64,000 bases of DNA from Tipula vernalis. Taxonomy: Eukaryota; Arthropoda; Insecta; Diptera; Tipulidae. The stretch lies in NCBI GenBank assembly GCA_958295665.1, contig OY282559.1, forward strand, positions 264,840,057 through 264,904,056, read 5' to 3'. A program made the translations under genes and the position numbers. Within the stretch, counting starts at the first letter, position 1; the number at the start of each line of letters is the position of its first letter. Of the stretch, positions 11,282 to 22,196 are shown one piece after another. A model generated the notes under the pieces. The model did not search any database. It was not told the origin of the DNA and was given only the letters and a program-made list of their open reading frames with translations.

Positions 11282-11904
11282 TTGCAATTAATAATTCGCA
11301 TTCAAAATATTTATAATCTAGGGGTTTCCAAAATATATAACAGCAACTATGATCGCAAACAAAAATTCTCACTGCAAAAAATATCGCATACAAATGTTTT
11401 GCCCCAAATTTCATCGCTTTACATTGTGAGCAATAGTTTGACTTGTAATTGGGATACAATAGGAAGAATTGTATAAATTCTGGAGAAGCGTGGGTTTGAG
11501 GGCGGCAGTCCCCATCCTCTAAGGAATGCAACGAATTAATAATGCATTAAAAAATTTGTTATATTTACAAGAGTTTCTTTTTTTAACATTTGTGGTACTA
11601 TTAGAAGAAGCAATAAGGGCGAAAAAAACTCTTTGATCTGTGTCTGCAAGGCTGACAAAGCAATTATTATTAATCTATACACAATCCTAACGTCAAAAAT
11701 TATCAAAAAATGTATATCTTACATACATATGTAATATTTTTGGCTTGGGATATCTGTGTTTGCGATATTTTTGCCTTGAGATAATTATGTACGCAACATT
11801 TAATTTTCCTTCGAAGAAAACGCTGTCGAAACCTCTATCAAGCATTTATTTTGTTTGCTATATTTTTACTGCGATGTTTTTGTTTTCGATAATAAGGTAA
11901 GGAG

Positions 11905-12030
11905 CCGAATTTTTGGCGATGGCTCAACAAGCGATTCAAAACCGTCTCAAGGCCATGGCTATGGTCAAAGCAATTTAGATTATACAAAGCCATAGTCTAA
12001 AAAACGAAGCTTTTATAGGGGAATTAGAAA
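11905..12030 (+). pseudogene. Second mariner transposase relic
   Basis: The stretch 11930-11980 reads AMAQQAIQNRLKAMAMVK, the end of the second helix-turn-helix of mariner transposases, and weaker similarity continues to about 12030. It is in the same orientation as the relic at 7795-7965. The two overlap by only a few codons around QAI, so they may be halves of one element split by later insertions, or two separate relics. Confidence 0.6.
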
Positions 12031-12305
12031 CGAGGAAAAAACCAAACTTTTTATAGTAAAACACACAAAACATATGGGAAATCACTTTTTTCCCTAAGAC
12101 AAATTTTTAAATGAAAACGTTACAAATTCTTTTTCTCGTTTGAATTTTAATATATATGATGGCCGTTTAAGTAAATCGTTTTCATTTTCTGGTAATAATT
12201 GATTTATTTCAACTAATTCACAAAATATTAAGAGCGTGTGACAATTTTGTGATTAAATAATTTTTTTATTATTTTTCTGTAAACATCTTTGACATCTGAT
12301 GTATA

Positions 12306-13263
12306 CTAGTAAAACTAAAGATAAATTCAGCAAGTATTATTTTAATTCGTCAGCCAACTTTGGTGTATTTTTCAAAATGAAAGTTCGAAAAATATATTTT
12401 AGAAATAATTTAATTTTAATATTTCCGAAATTATATTTATTTAGTACAAATGTGAAACCATTAATAACAATATAAACATTTATACTGGGTGACCCTTAAG
12501 TAAGTACAATAAATTCGGGAGGTGATGGGCAACACTAATCTTAACAAAAATGCATATGATAGCACATATCCTATCTGAAGCGTTATAGAGATAATCAAGG
12601 TTATACTGTAAAATTAGTCACTTTGAATTTCACTTATAACTTAAAAACTATTACACAAAATCGATTTTTTTTTTTTGCTTTAAAAATTACTTTAATATGT
12701 GTAGAACAAGTGGAAAATTAATGTTTATAACACTAAAATAGAAGTAAAGCGACAATAACTCAACAAAGATTGGTCTAACAGAAATGGGTAACATAATTAT
12801 GAATACGCCGATATCTAGCCCTTTTTAATATTTCGCTGGCTAAAGCGTTGGAGTGTTGTTCTAATTCGGTTGCGAAATTACGCCCGACATATGTATTTTT
12901 TCTCGCGTTTCATAGAAAGTTTTCTAAATCTACAAAATGTGTAATTCACGTTTGCGATAATTTTTGAGAAGCTTTCCAGCATTCCATAGGAATCCATAGT
13001 AAAAATGATGCTTTCTAACTTCAAGTTTTTCAATTAAAAACCAAAGATATTATAAAATGTTTATATAAAAGATTTCTAAATATCTTTAGCAAGAATATAG
13101 AAGAAGACTATATGGGTATTAAATAAATATTAATTGTAGAAATATTAAAATTAAATTATGTCTAAAATGTATTTTTCGAACTTTCATTTTGAAAAATACA
13201 TTAAATTTGGCTCTAACGAAGAAAAATTATAGTACTTGCTAAATTTATTTTTAGTTTTACTAG
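12306..13263. mobile_element. 958-bp element with about 118-bp inverted repeats
   Basis: The left arm (12306-12424) and right arm (13146-13263) are inverted copies with about 85% identity by eye, including a perfect core TTTTTCAAAATGAAAGTTCG. The tips are CTAGTAAAACTAA, flanked on both sides by TA, the target of Tc1/mariner-type transposons. The 720-bp centre has no credible frame. Confidence 0.75.
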
Positions 13264-13303
13264 TAAAATCAGGTCTATTATGATTCAAGAGCCGATCGAC
13301 AGT

Positions 13304-13385
13304 CGACACGACTCTGTATTGCGTTTTCGTTTTTTCATTTGATAAAAACAATACGAAAAAAGTAAGGCAACACAGAGTCGTGACG
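13304..13385. repeat. Short inverted-repeat hairpin (MITE-like)
   Basis: CGACACGACTCTGT at 13304-13317 pairs with ACAGAGTCGTGACG at 13372-13385, with further complementarity in the TTTTCGTTTTTTC / ACGAAAAAAG interior. Confidence 0.55.
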
Positions 13386-14440
13386 ATGTTAATATTATCC
13401 TAATTAGCTGTCAAAACCATAAAACTTTTATATCGAACACATTTCGAGATAATTCGGGTGGAAACTTTTAAAATGAAAACACGGTATGTTCTACAAATAT
13501 TCTCATGGCGTGGGCTAGGTGGAGCTTTATGTATTTATACCTGGTCTGTCCAGGGCTTACTCGTGCATTAGGACTGATAGTTCACAGGTATAACTTTGAC
13601 ATCCGAGGTGGTTTGTTTTTATAGATCACTTCGCTATCGATGAGACACGAAGCCGGGATTCTTTAGGCTCAATTCTTACTAACTAAACAAACTAAAGAAA
13701 CTTTCGCGAGCAATTTTTTTGTTTTTCTTGTACAAATAAAACTCTTAATATGTCAAAATATTACACCCGTTTCCAACTTTCCGATACCTTTATATTAAAA
13801 ATAAAAATTACGCATAACATCGAGAGAATTAGATTTTGGACATAGTTACAAACAAAATGTTTATTCAAAATGTATACTATAATCCCCAAAATTAATACAC
13901 TTTACATAAACTAATTAATTTGTACCGGATTATAATTAAATTATATTCTTTATGTGTAACGTACACTCGTGCAGTGTACATCACAAAAAAACTATATACG
14001 GGAGGATACAACAACATAATTTTGTTACACGAGTATTAAAACTTAAATCGTGGAAACCTTTTTACCTCTTCATTTATTTCATAATCATCATCATTTTGTT
14101 ATATAAGAGTATACACCTTCGTTTTCCATTAATTTTCATTTTCTACTATAAACAGTGAAATTATTAAAATTGTAATAATTAAGGCTATTAATTTAACATG
14201 GTAATCTTAGTTTATAGCGCTACAGAAGTAGAAACAAAAAATAACCAACAAAATTGGTGGAAATTTATATATTTGATGTACCTAAGTGGAAAATTTGGAG
14301 GAAATGTACAAAATGGTAAAACAAATTAGTTTATTAAAGGGAAGAGACATTACAATATATAAAATGGTGCCTTTAAAAAATATAAAATAGAACAATTATC
14401 TATACCTTGAAGGGAGACCAAAACCAAAATGAAAAGGAGG
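13386..14440. other. Nothing recognised
   Basis: No coding, RNA or repeat feature that I can support; the 68-codon frame at 13952-14158 has only hydrophobic low-complexity residues at its end. Confidence 0.5.
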
Positions 14441-14449
14441 AAAATATAA

Positions 14450-15190
14450 ATGAATTACCAGTTAGAGATGATAGTCAATCAATCTGTCCAGTTCATCAGA
14501 CAAAACCCGACGGCTCAAATGCAAATAATTAGCATCCTTGCAGAAGGCGAATTATTTATACTCACTAATACCATAAGGTCGAAGTTGACATTGCGGACCC
14601 TTCAAAATACAATTAGTCAAACGAAGGGGACAAGTACCAATCAAGGCGTATATATAGTATGTGTTCATTTGTCTAAGTACCAATGCGGTTCACCTGGAAA
14701 CGGTAGACGATTTGACGACAAAGAGCTTTCTAGCAGCCATAAGCAGATTTACATCACATAGAGGTTTAAGTCATAGGATACACAGCGAAAATAAGAGCAA
14801 TTTTATAGGTGCAACTAGCTACCTAAAAGAAATGTATCACTCTGTTAAGAAGAGAGAAAGCGAGATTACATTTTCACTACTAAAAATCTAAAATACAAAA
14901 AACATTGAAAGTTGATCCAATCACGATCTTCTCATGTGGGCGGAATTTGGGAAGCTGCAGTTAAATTGGCAAAAATACATCTGTAGTGAGTTGTGCGTGA
15001 AACCATTTTGACAATGGAAGGATACACTACCTAATTAGCTAAAATTGAAGCTATTTTAAATTCTAAGCCATTAGTTGCAAGTCAAGCTGAAGTTGTTGAC
15101 TGCATCGCTCCAGCTCATTTCCTAATTGGCCACACATATACATATCCAGCCGAAGACAATCTGCTTGAGGATAAAATATCTCCAAATAGG
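14450..15190 (+). pseudogene. BEL/Pao integrase relic
   Basis: Different plus-strand frames give VFICLSTNAVHLETVDDLTT-like text (14661-14720), then FLAAISRFTSHRGL and IHSENKSNFIGA, then HVGGIWEAAVKLAKIHL (about 14933-14983), then IEAILNSKPL and APAHFLIGHTY (about 15040-15140). This order is characteristic of the BEL/Pao integrase core and C-terminus. The usual catalytic Asp before the NxxNF motif is Glu here. Several frame changes and stops show an old relic. It is cut at about 15200 by the LTR fragment of the next element. Confidence 0.85.
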
Positions 15191-15214
15191 TCAAATAAAT
15201 GCAACAACACTTCT

Positions 15215-15267
15215 GAGTTTTATTTTAATTCTCCGAGTAATATATTGAAACGCCCATACCGCTTACA
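15215..15267 (+). repeat. 5' LTR remnant of the gypsy element
   Basis: The 53 bp ending CGCCCATACCGCTTACA match the end of the 3' LTR (19798-19850) with two or three differences. The rest of the 5' LTR is missing, replaced by the BEL/Pao relic. Confidence 0.8.
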
Positions 15268-15362
15268 AATCAGAAGTGGGATAATTAAATATCTATCGTC
15301 GAAAAATTAAATAATAAAATAAATTATTGTTAAAAAAAAATTAATGAACCATTGTCGCGAAC

Positions 15363-16310
15363 ATGGGTAAAAGAAAAAATCAAAAAAAGAACGTATCGCA
15401 GTGTGATAAAGATGGCGGCAGGGTAACCCCGTTGTTTGGAAATTTAGTACCATTAGCAGCAGAGTATGAAAGCGCAGATGAGAATATTGCGTTAGATGAT
15501 CGTCCATCTCAACCAGCAATTAAGTATCGTGTGCCAAATATTGAATATCCGAATTCTGTTGATAATCATCACACACAACCGGACCACGTGAATGCACGAA
15601 ATGCTACATCGAATCAGATTCCACAAAATTACAATCAATCATCGTACAAAGTGGAAAATCAAACGGCCTATTCGTAACCATCGTACTCCATGCAGAATAG
15701 TTATGTTCGTCCGGCGCCCCGCGAGTGTTTATACAACGAACCACCACAACGAAGCCAATCGAATTATCGAGAACAATCAGTCTTTGCATCATCACTGTCA
15801 AAGCCATTCGAACGCGAAATGGATTTACTAAGACGGGAAAACGATAGTTTACGCCGCGAGTGCGATTTAATTAATAAATACAATCAGATTGGACTGAAAG
15901 GTAGTACGTATGGTTTTAGCCCGCGTGATGTGAGCGCGATGATTTCTGATTTTGATCCCATATTCAGTTATTGTTATACACGTGTAAAAAAAAATAACTG
16001 ACGAAACGTTAATGGAGTATCTTTATAGGGTTAAAAGTAATGGAAGTCATGGTAATTTGGATGACGCTGACATAATTAGGTATTCTATCGCCGGCCTTGA
16101 CGATCCAAATTTTGTTAAATCATTAGCCGCACAACAGTTTAGTAGTACAATTTTCGTAAAAATAGTAACCGTGATAGTTCGGAAAAACCTAAGTGTTTCA
16201 AATGTCATAAAGTTGGACATTTATCTCAGCAATGCACCGAAAGGGTTTTAGTTTGTTCATATTGTAAGATGGAAGGCCATTACGAAGTTCAGTGTAGAAA
16301 AAAAAAGATA
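15363..16310 (+). pseudogene. gag of the gypsy element, with zinc knuckles
   Basis: The frame starting at ATG 15363 is broken by an in-frame TAA (15675-15677) and continues to 16001. It has a polar N-terminus and a coiled-coil-like segment (EMDLLRRENDSLRREC). A shift leads to a piece at 16012-16160 with IRYSIAGLDDPNFV. In a third frame two CCHC zinc knuckles follow (CFKCHKVGHLSQQC and CSYCKMEGHYEVQC, 16194-16296). The central capsid-like part is short compared with intact relatives, which points to a deletion near 16001. Confidence 0.8.
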
Positions 16311-16395
16311 CGACACGACTACGAGTGATAAAACCGTTCAACCGATAAAAAGTGTTAAGTGGATAGAATTAGTTGACGAATACCACAAAATTATT

Positions 16396-16641
16396 ATGAT
16401 AAATGGAATAGCCGTTAAAGCTTTTATAGATTTAGGTAGCGATTATGTCACCACTATTCAGGAAAGTATAGCTAGGAGGTTAAAGTTGGAGATAAGTCCA
16501 CATAGACAAATTTTGAAAGGTTTCGGCGAGGGTTCAGCTGTTATGACCGGCAGAACTTTGGCAAAAAAAGGAATCGATAATATCGAGATAGACGCGGAGC
16601 TTTTAATTGTTCCAAATGGAATGAAACAGTCGAGATTGTGA
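16396..16641 (+). pseudogene. Retroviral-type protease of the gypsy element
   Basis: The 81-residue frame contains AFIDLGSDYVTTI, where the aspartic protease active site D-T/S-G is changed to D-L-G, and later AELLIVPNGM. The change should abolish the canonical active-site triad. The frame ends at a TGA before the RT region. Confidence 0.75.
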
Positions 16642-16858
16642 TAGGTCGTATTGCTTTAGACAAACCAGATATAAAAATAGAAAAATCTTATAAGAAGTTG
16701 GTTATTAAAAGAGTCAATAATAACGTATCGAATTTAATAAAGGGAAATAACGATACCGCTAGCAACGAACTTAAATTAGAAGACAGACGAATATTAGAGA
16801 GAAGGATTGCAATAATATTAATTTAAACTCTGGGAATATAATTAGCTTCAACCATTTT

Positions 16859-18170
16859 TTGAAAAAGGTAGTTAAAGATTCCGATAAGATAAACGAGCTC
16901 AACGTAAATATTGTAGGAACCGACGAGGTCATCGGGAATAATGTAGGTGACAATCTAGTCGAAGTCGATAGAGTCAAGTTGTGTAGTATTTTGAATGAAT
17001 ATCGAGATTGTTTCGCAGTAAGCATGTCAGAATTAGGAACGACAGATCGAGCCGAAATAAAAATAGTACTGAAGGACACCTGTGTGTTACCGACCCTATC
17101 GTTTGTCTGATTCCCAACGCGCGAATGTATCAAAATATATTGACGATATGTTAGCCCTAGGCATCATTAGAATTTCAACGTCTCCATATTCAAGCCAAAT
17201 TGTGATTGTGAAGAAGAAAACGGGCGAAGATAGAATATGCGTCGATTATCGGCGTCTTAACGACAAAACCGTAAAAGATCGTTTTCCGATGCCTCATATT
17301 AACGATTTGTTGCGAAGACTAGCGGGAAAAAAATATTTCACCGTGGTAGATTTGGCTTCGGGCTATTATCAGATTAAAGTGAATGAGGAGTCAAAACACC
17401 TCACGGCGTTCGTAACACCAGATGGCTAGTACGAGTTCAACCGGATGCCATTTGGGCTAGCCAACGCACCCGCAGTTTGTCAACGTTTGATGAACTCTAC
17501 CGCACAAGAGTTAGACAACGAGATTATCGTTTACATGGACGATATAGTTTTACCCAGCGTCGATGCAGAAAGTGGTTTGGAACTACTCAAGAGATTCTTT
17601 TTAATACTTCGTCAGTATGGCCTAACTCTGAAATTGGCCAAATGTAAATTTCTACAAGAAAATGTAATATTCCTAGGTCATGAGATCTCACTGCAAGGAA
17701 TAAAAGCCGGGGAAGACAACATTAGTGCCGTGAAGAATTTTCCCACCCCGAAAAATGTCCACGAACTTAGAAGTTTTATAGGATTGGCCAGCTATTTTAG
17801 AAAATTTGTGCCGTATTTTTCAACTATAGCTGAGCCACTAACACGCCTTACCCTAGCAAACACCAGATACCAATAGCTTGAGAATCAAGTTCAAGCATTT
17901 GAATCCATTAAATCTAAATTTTGCGAACGTAAAGTTCAAACATTATACGACTCAAGTAAGCAACGTCAAATTCATACCGACGCTAGTATGATTGGGATAG
18001 CGGGTATTCTATTGCAACGAGAGGAAGACTTCAGCCGTCAAACATCGTGTTTAGAGAGAAAGTATCACAGCTTTGAGCTGGAAACTCTGGCTGTCATAGA
18101 AACAATCGACCGATTCCGTCCATATCTCCTCGGAAAGCAATTTACCGTCATTACGGATTGCAGTGCAATT
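16859..18170 (+). pseudogene. Reverse transcriptase and partial RNase H of the gypsy element
   Basis: The N-terminal linker (16859-17110) is shifted relative to RT, which starts near 17110. RT motifs in order are IVIVKKKTGEDRICVDYRRL, FTVVDLASGYYQI, a TAG in place of a conserved Trp (17427-17429), MPFGLANAPAVCQR, and the catalytic YMDDIV near 17535. RNase H has HTDASMIGIAGI and ELETLAVIE and stops after VITDCSA at about 18170, where mariner sequence begins. The catalytic Asp residues of RT are intact; the stops and shift make the gene non-functional. Confidence 0.85.
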
Positions 18171-18177
18171 ATGGCCG

Positions 18178-19060
18178 ATTCATTAAGCCAATTTTCGATC
18201 TCTGCGCGAGAACTGAACCGCTGTTCAGAAAGAGACGACTGCATCGAACGGAATAAGTAGTAATCTGAAGGAGCTATGTCTGGTGAATATAGCGGGTGGG
18301 GTAGAACTTCCCAGTCCTGTCCTTGTAAATAATTTTTCACAACGTTTGCAACATGTAGTTTTGCATTGTTCTGCTGAAAAATTAATTTGTTGTGTCTATT
18401 CATCCATTCTGGTCGTTTTTCCTCTATAGCTCGCTTCAAACATATTAGTTGTCGTCGGTATAAATCGCCATTGATGGTTTCACCTGATTCCAGCAGTTCA
18501 TAATATACCACGCCTTTCTGATCCCACCAGATACAGAGCATAACCTTATTGCAATGGATATTTCGCTTTGGTTGCGATAGACCAGCTTCACCACGCTTCA
18601 CCTAAGATTTTTGGCGTTTGGGATTCTCTTAATAAATCCATTTTTCATCTCCAGTAACTAACTCCGATGCAGAAAACCTTTTCTTTATTGTCTTTGAATC
18701 AGTATTTCACAAATGGTTTTTCGACGTTCGAGGTCTGTTTCTTTTAATTCACGTGGAACCCAGTTGTTAGCTTTTTGAACCATTCCGATTGTTTGTTAAC
18801 GTTTTGCAACAGTTGATCGATCAACATTTAATGCTACAGCCAATTCTGATTGTGTTTGAGAAGAATCTTCAGCCAATAACGTTTCCAATTCAGCATCTTC
18901 AAATTTTTTGGGTGGTTTTCCATGCTCTTAATCTTCAATGCCATTTCTTGTACGTTGTATTCGATGGAGCATGCTCACAGTAAATTTCCGCTGCACTTTT
19001 CTTTGCAATAAAATAACGTAATAAACCTTCCAGTTCGCCAAATTTTACAACTAAAGTCTC
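18178..19060 (-). pseudogene. mariner transposase (D,D34D), decayed
   Basis: From right to left on the minus strand the text reads YFIAKKSAAEIYCEHAPS, KFEDAELETLLAEDSSQTQS, VDRSTVAKRL, GMVQKANNWVPRELKETDL, TGDEKWIY, VMLCIWWDQKGVVYYELL and YSPDIAPSDYYLFRSM. These supply the two helix-turn-helix segments and all three catalytic Asp positions of mariner. At least one internal stop and several frame changes are present. The C-terminus is cut at WLNES (about 18180), where it joins gypsy RNase H. No terminal inverted repeats were found, so both ends look deleted. Confidence 0.85.
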
Positions 19061-19073
19061 ACCGCAATAATTA

Positions 19074-19514
19074 TTGTTTGGGCTTAGTCCACGACCAATT
19101 TTTGGAGAAAAACTTGCATTGAAAATGCATCAAACAACGAACGAACCTGAAAGTACGAGAACGAACTTACCAGAGCTACGTGAAGAAGCATCTCAACGAA
19201 TCAAGAAGAACCAAGAACAGCAAAAGTTACTGTTCGATCAAAAACACAAACCACCTGAGGAATTCCGTGAGGGAGATTTGGTCGTTGTATTCCGAGAACC
19301 AGTATCAACCGGAGAAAGTAGAAAGATTCAACGACGTTTTAGACGTCCTTATACAATAACAAAGCTTTTGCAGGGGGATCGATACCTGCTGACGGATAAG
19401 AATCCAAAGCCGGGAAAAAGAAGATTCAACGAAATTTTTGCAGCTGATAATATGAAGAAGGTCATGTCCAGTCCAGATGACAGTGATTTCGACGAATCCT
19501 CAAAGGAGGATTGA
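19074..19514 (+). pseudogene. Integrase C-terminal domain of the gypsy element
   Basis: The 146-residue frame starts in integrase (FGLSPRPIFGEKL), continues through a basic coiled stretch (EEASQRIKKNQEQQKLLFDQ) and a chromatin-binding-like domain (FREGDLVVVF, RRFRRPYTITKLL, DRYLLTD), and ends in an acidic tail SDFDESSKED. This is the usual end of Ty3/gypsy pol with a GPY/F-like module. The stop at 19512-19514 lies 26 bp before the 3' LTR. The catalytic core upstream is missing. Confidence 0.8.
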
Positions 19515-19540
19515 GGCAATCCTCGGTCAGGTTGGCCGAA

Positions 19541-19850
19541 TGTAAACACGCGACATTTATTATTTTTTTATTATTTTAGTAATTATGAATTCCAAATCGT
19601 ATAGTGGCGACGCCTTCGAAGAATACATGAATTAAGTCGCTTAAGTTGCCCCTTTTACAACGACGTCTTTGGGTTAGACCGAGTACTACATAAAAAACCG
19701 CATGTATTTTGTGCTGAATAGAAAAGAGACAGTATGTAAAAGTCCTGACAACGCCGTGTATCTACATATCAAAATTAATGTTACATAAATTGAATAAGAG
19801 TTTTATTTTAATTGTCCGAGTAATATATTGAGACGCCCATACCGCTTACA
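19541..19850 (+). repeat. 3' LTR of the gypsy element
   Basis: The 310-bp block starts TGTAAACACG and ends CCGCTTACA (TGTAA...TTACA termini). It lies just after GGTCAGGTTGGCCGAA at the end of pol. Confidence 0.85.
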
Positions 19851-20235
19851 CATAATTGAAAAGTAATATTTATAGTATAGATATAGAATATTTTTAGGGG
19901 TTAAAACCTCACCTTAATTTAACTTCAAAAAACGCTTTCTTCGATAAATATCGACTTCTACTCCACTTTTTGCGATAAAACAAACTGGTAATTATTCCTC
20001 ATAAAAAGTGCAAGAAATCTATATTAACCCAGATATTGCCGAATTATTATTTTTTCTCCAAATTTCGTTTTAAGCTCATAAGGGCTTTAAAATCATAAGA
20101 GAAATCGAATGTAATTTGCAAATATGTTGTAAGCTTCCTAGGTAAGGGAGGACGGGTTGTCCTTTTAAAAGGACAATGGCAAATTATACTATGTAAAACG
20201 TTTATCTTAGAAATCAAAATAATTTAATTCATTTT

Positions 20236-22035
20236 TTATTTATAACAAAAAATACTGAAAAGCAATACAAAAAATAAAAATTCATTATTTTGTACGATTA
20301 TGGTAATCATAAAAGCGTTTTTTGGGTGTAATGCTATTGAACATTTTACACAGATAAAATTGCATTTTTTATGACACAGTCTACATCGTGTTTGGGTTTC
20401 CTTGTACAATATTAAATGATCTTTACCATCGTATCTGGAATAACTGTGCAAGATTTCAGCTGGTCTACGTCCTCTGGTCGTGGTTTTCTGAAATGGCTCT
20501 AGGATACCAAGAGTAATTTGCCGCCTAAAATTGAGTTGATCTAATTTGCCACCATTTAATCAGTAAAGTTGCCAAGCAATTTGTTCAGTCATGTCAACGC
20601 AGTGGGCTATTAACGGAAAATACCATTTTTTTCCACGTATTCCTACTCTACAGAGGCTGATGTTTTCGTCAGCCCGGTCTACCCAACCCATATTGTCGTT
20701 ATAAATTTTAAATATTTCTGGTTGTCCAACATTTATAATTTTTTTTTTTTTGTTTCTATGAATATCTTGTCACATTGTGTGTTGGTAGAATTTGGCAACT
20801 ATTCGATGCCAATAGTAACGACATTATTTTCATTCCATTTACAAACGATGATTTCATTTCCATCGGTGGTTGCGTAGTCGTAAAATACTCTTTCCTTCTT
20901 TTTCATGGCCTTAGAATCTAAAATGTTGCAATTTTTTCCTACTCGGTTCTCTCTTATCATTCCCGTTCCTTTTATTGCTTTCTGACGCAGTTCTTCTAAT
21001 AAGCTCAATGATGTAAAAAAATTATCAAAATATAGATGGTATGTTAAATTTGGATAATTTTTTTTCAGTACGTCAGCACACTACAAATCAACGCTTGCAC
21101 CTAAACCCAAATTTTTATATTTTTGAGGTAATAGTAGTAGATCCTTGATATGGTTCAAACTACTCTATGTATCCTAATATTGTTGTTGCCGTCCATAATT
21201 TGTAGCCCCAACGAATAGGCTTACCACGAATAAACTGTTTCGTTCCATGATAACCGTAATATGGAACCATTGACTCATCCACGCTATGGTATTCTTCTTT
21301 TGGTGCCATCTCGATAAAAGGTTTGTTTATTATATCCAGAAGTGGCCGTATTTTCGAAAATTTATCATTCGGATTAATTTTTTTACTATCGTTGCAATAA
21401 ATATTTTGCATAATAAACCGAAATCTATTTCGCGACATTGCATTGGACACTAATTCTCTACCCGTGTCCTTTGAGTTTTCCCAATACAACTAACGTCTAG
21501 GTGAAGGAACGTAACCACTTAGCAATAAAATTCCAATAAAACAGCGAATTTCGTCGGGCTGGATATTTGCTTTTCGATTATGTGACGCATCATATATATT
21601 AGAGTAATACACAATCATATCAATCACTTCATCGTTAAAAAAAATGTGAAACGCATCAACAGGTGACATGCAACCACTGAAACAATCACTTATATCTTTC
21701 CACATTGGTATGGTATAATTGAGATCTTTCTTCTCCCATTTTGTAAAGTTGTTTTTGGATTTTGGAGTCGATTTAGGCTGTCGCTTTGATAATACAGCTA
21801 ATGGAATTTCGTCATCACTATCATAAAAGCTGTCACTGTACCGGAGTTCTGTTTCGGCTCTTAGCTGTCCTCCAGGAAGATTATTTATAGTAACGTTATC
21901 CTCGTCGGCTGAATCTTCGTCGGTAATTTCGTCATTTGCGTTTTCAGGTGGAAAAATAATTATTTCTTCGGGAATTTCGGCATCATCAAGTTCCAACTCT
22001 TCTATTATTTCGTTGAGCGTCAACGGTTTGTTCAT
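20236..22035 (-). pseudogene. piggyBac transposase, broken
   Basis: The frame from ATG 22035 gives an acidic N-terminus and the start of the catalytic fold (FHIFFNDEVIDMIVYYSN). After a stop at 21490 the same gene continues with EYHSVDESMVPYYGYHG (first catalytic Asp), then after further breaks HLYFDNFFTSLSLLEEL (second Asp, about 21040-20995). The third position reads CKWNENNVVTIGIE, with Glu where the family usually has Asp. The C-terminus (20451-20236) is a cysteine-rich finger with CRLCHKKC and CVKC. An in-frame stop near 21080 and three or more other breaks make it a pseudogene. Confidence 0.85.
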
Positions 22036-22196
22036 ATACCTAGGTGGAAATGCATTTACGCACAGTGTGTCGGACTCTCAGAACTACCGACTAAAAACCA
22101 CCTCCCCCCTCCTCCTTCAGACTAGCCTGGGACTGTTTACCACATTACTTCGGGCTAGTCTGTTTTTCCGATGCTCTCTCCGAGCTACCTCCTGCC

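Larger units (their letters stand above)
15215..19850 (+). mobile_element. Ty3/gypsy retrotransposon interrupted by mariner
   Basis: A complete 3' LTR (19541-19850) and the last 53 bp of the 5' LTR (15215-15267) bracket gag, protease, RT-RNase H and the integrase C-terminus on the plus strand. A mariner at about 18178-19060 sits where the rest of RNase H and most of integrase should be, so roughly a kilobase of pol is lost around it. Confidence 0.85.
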
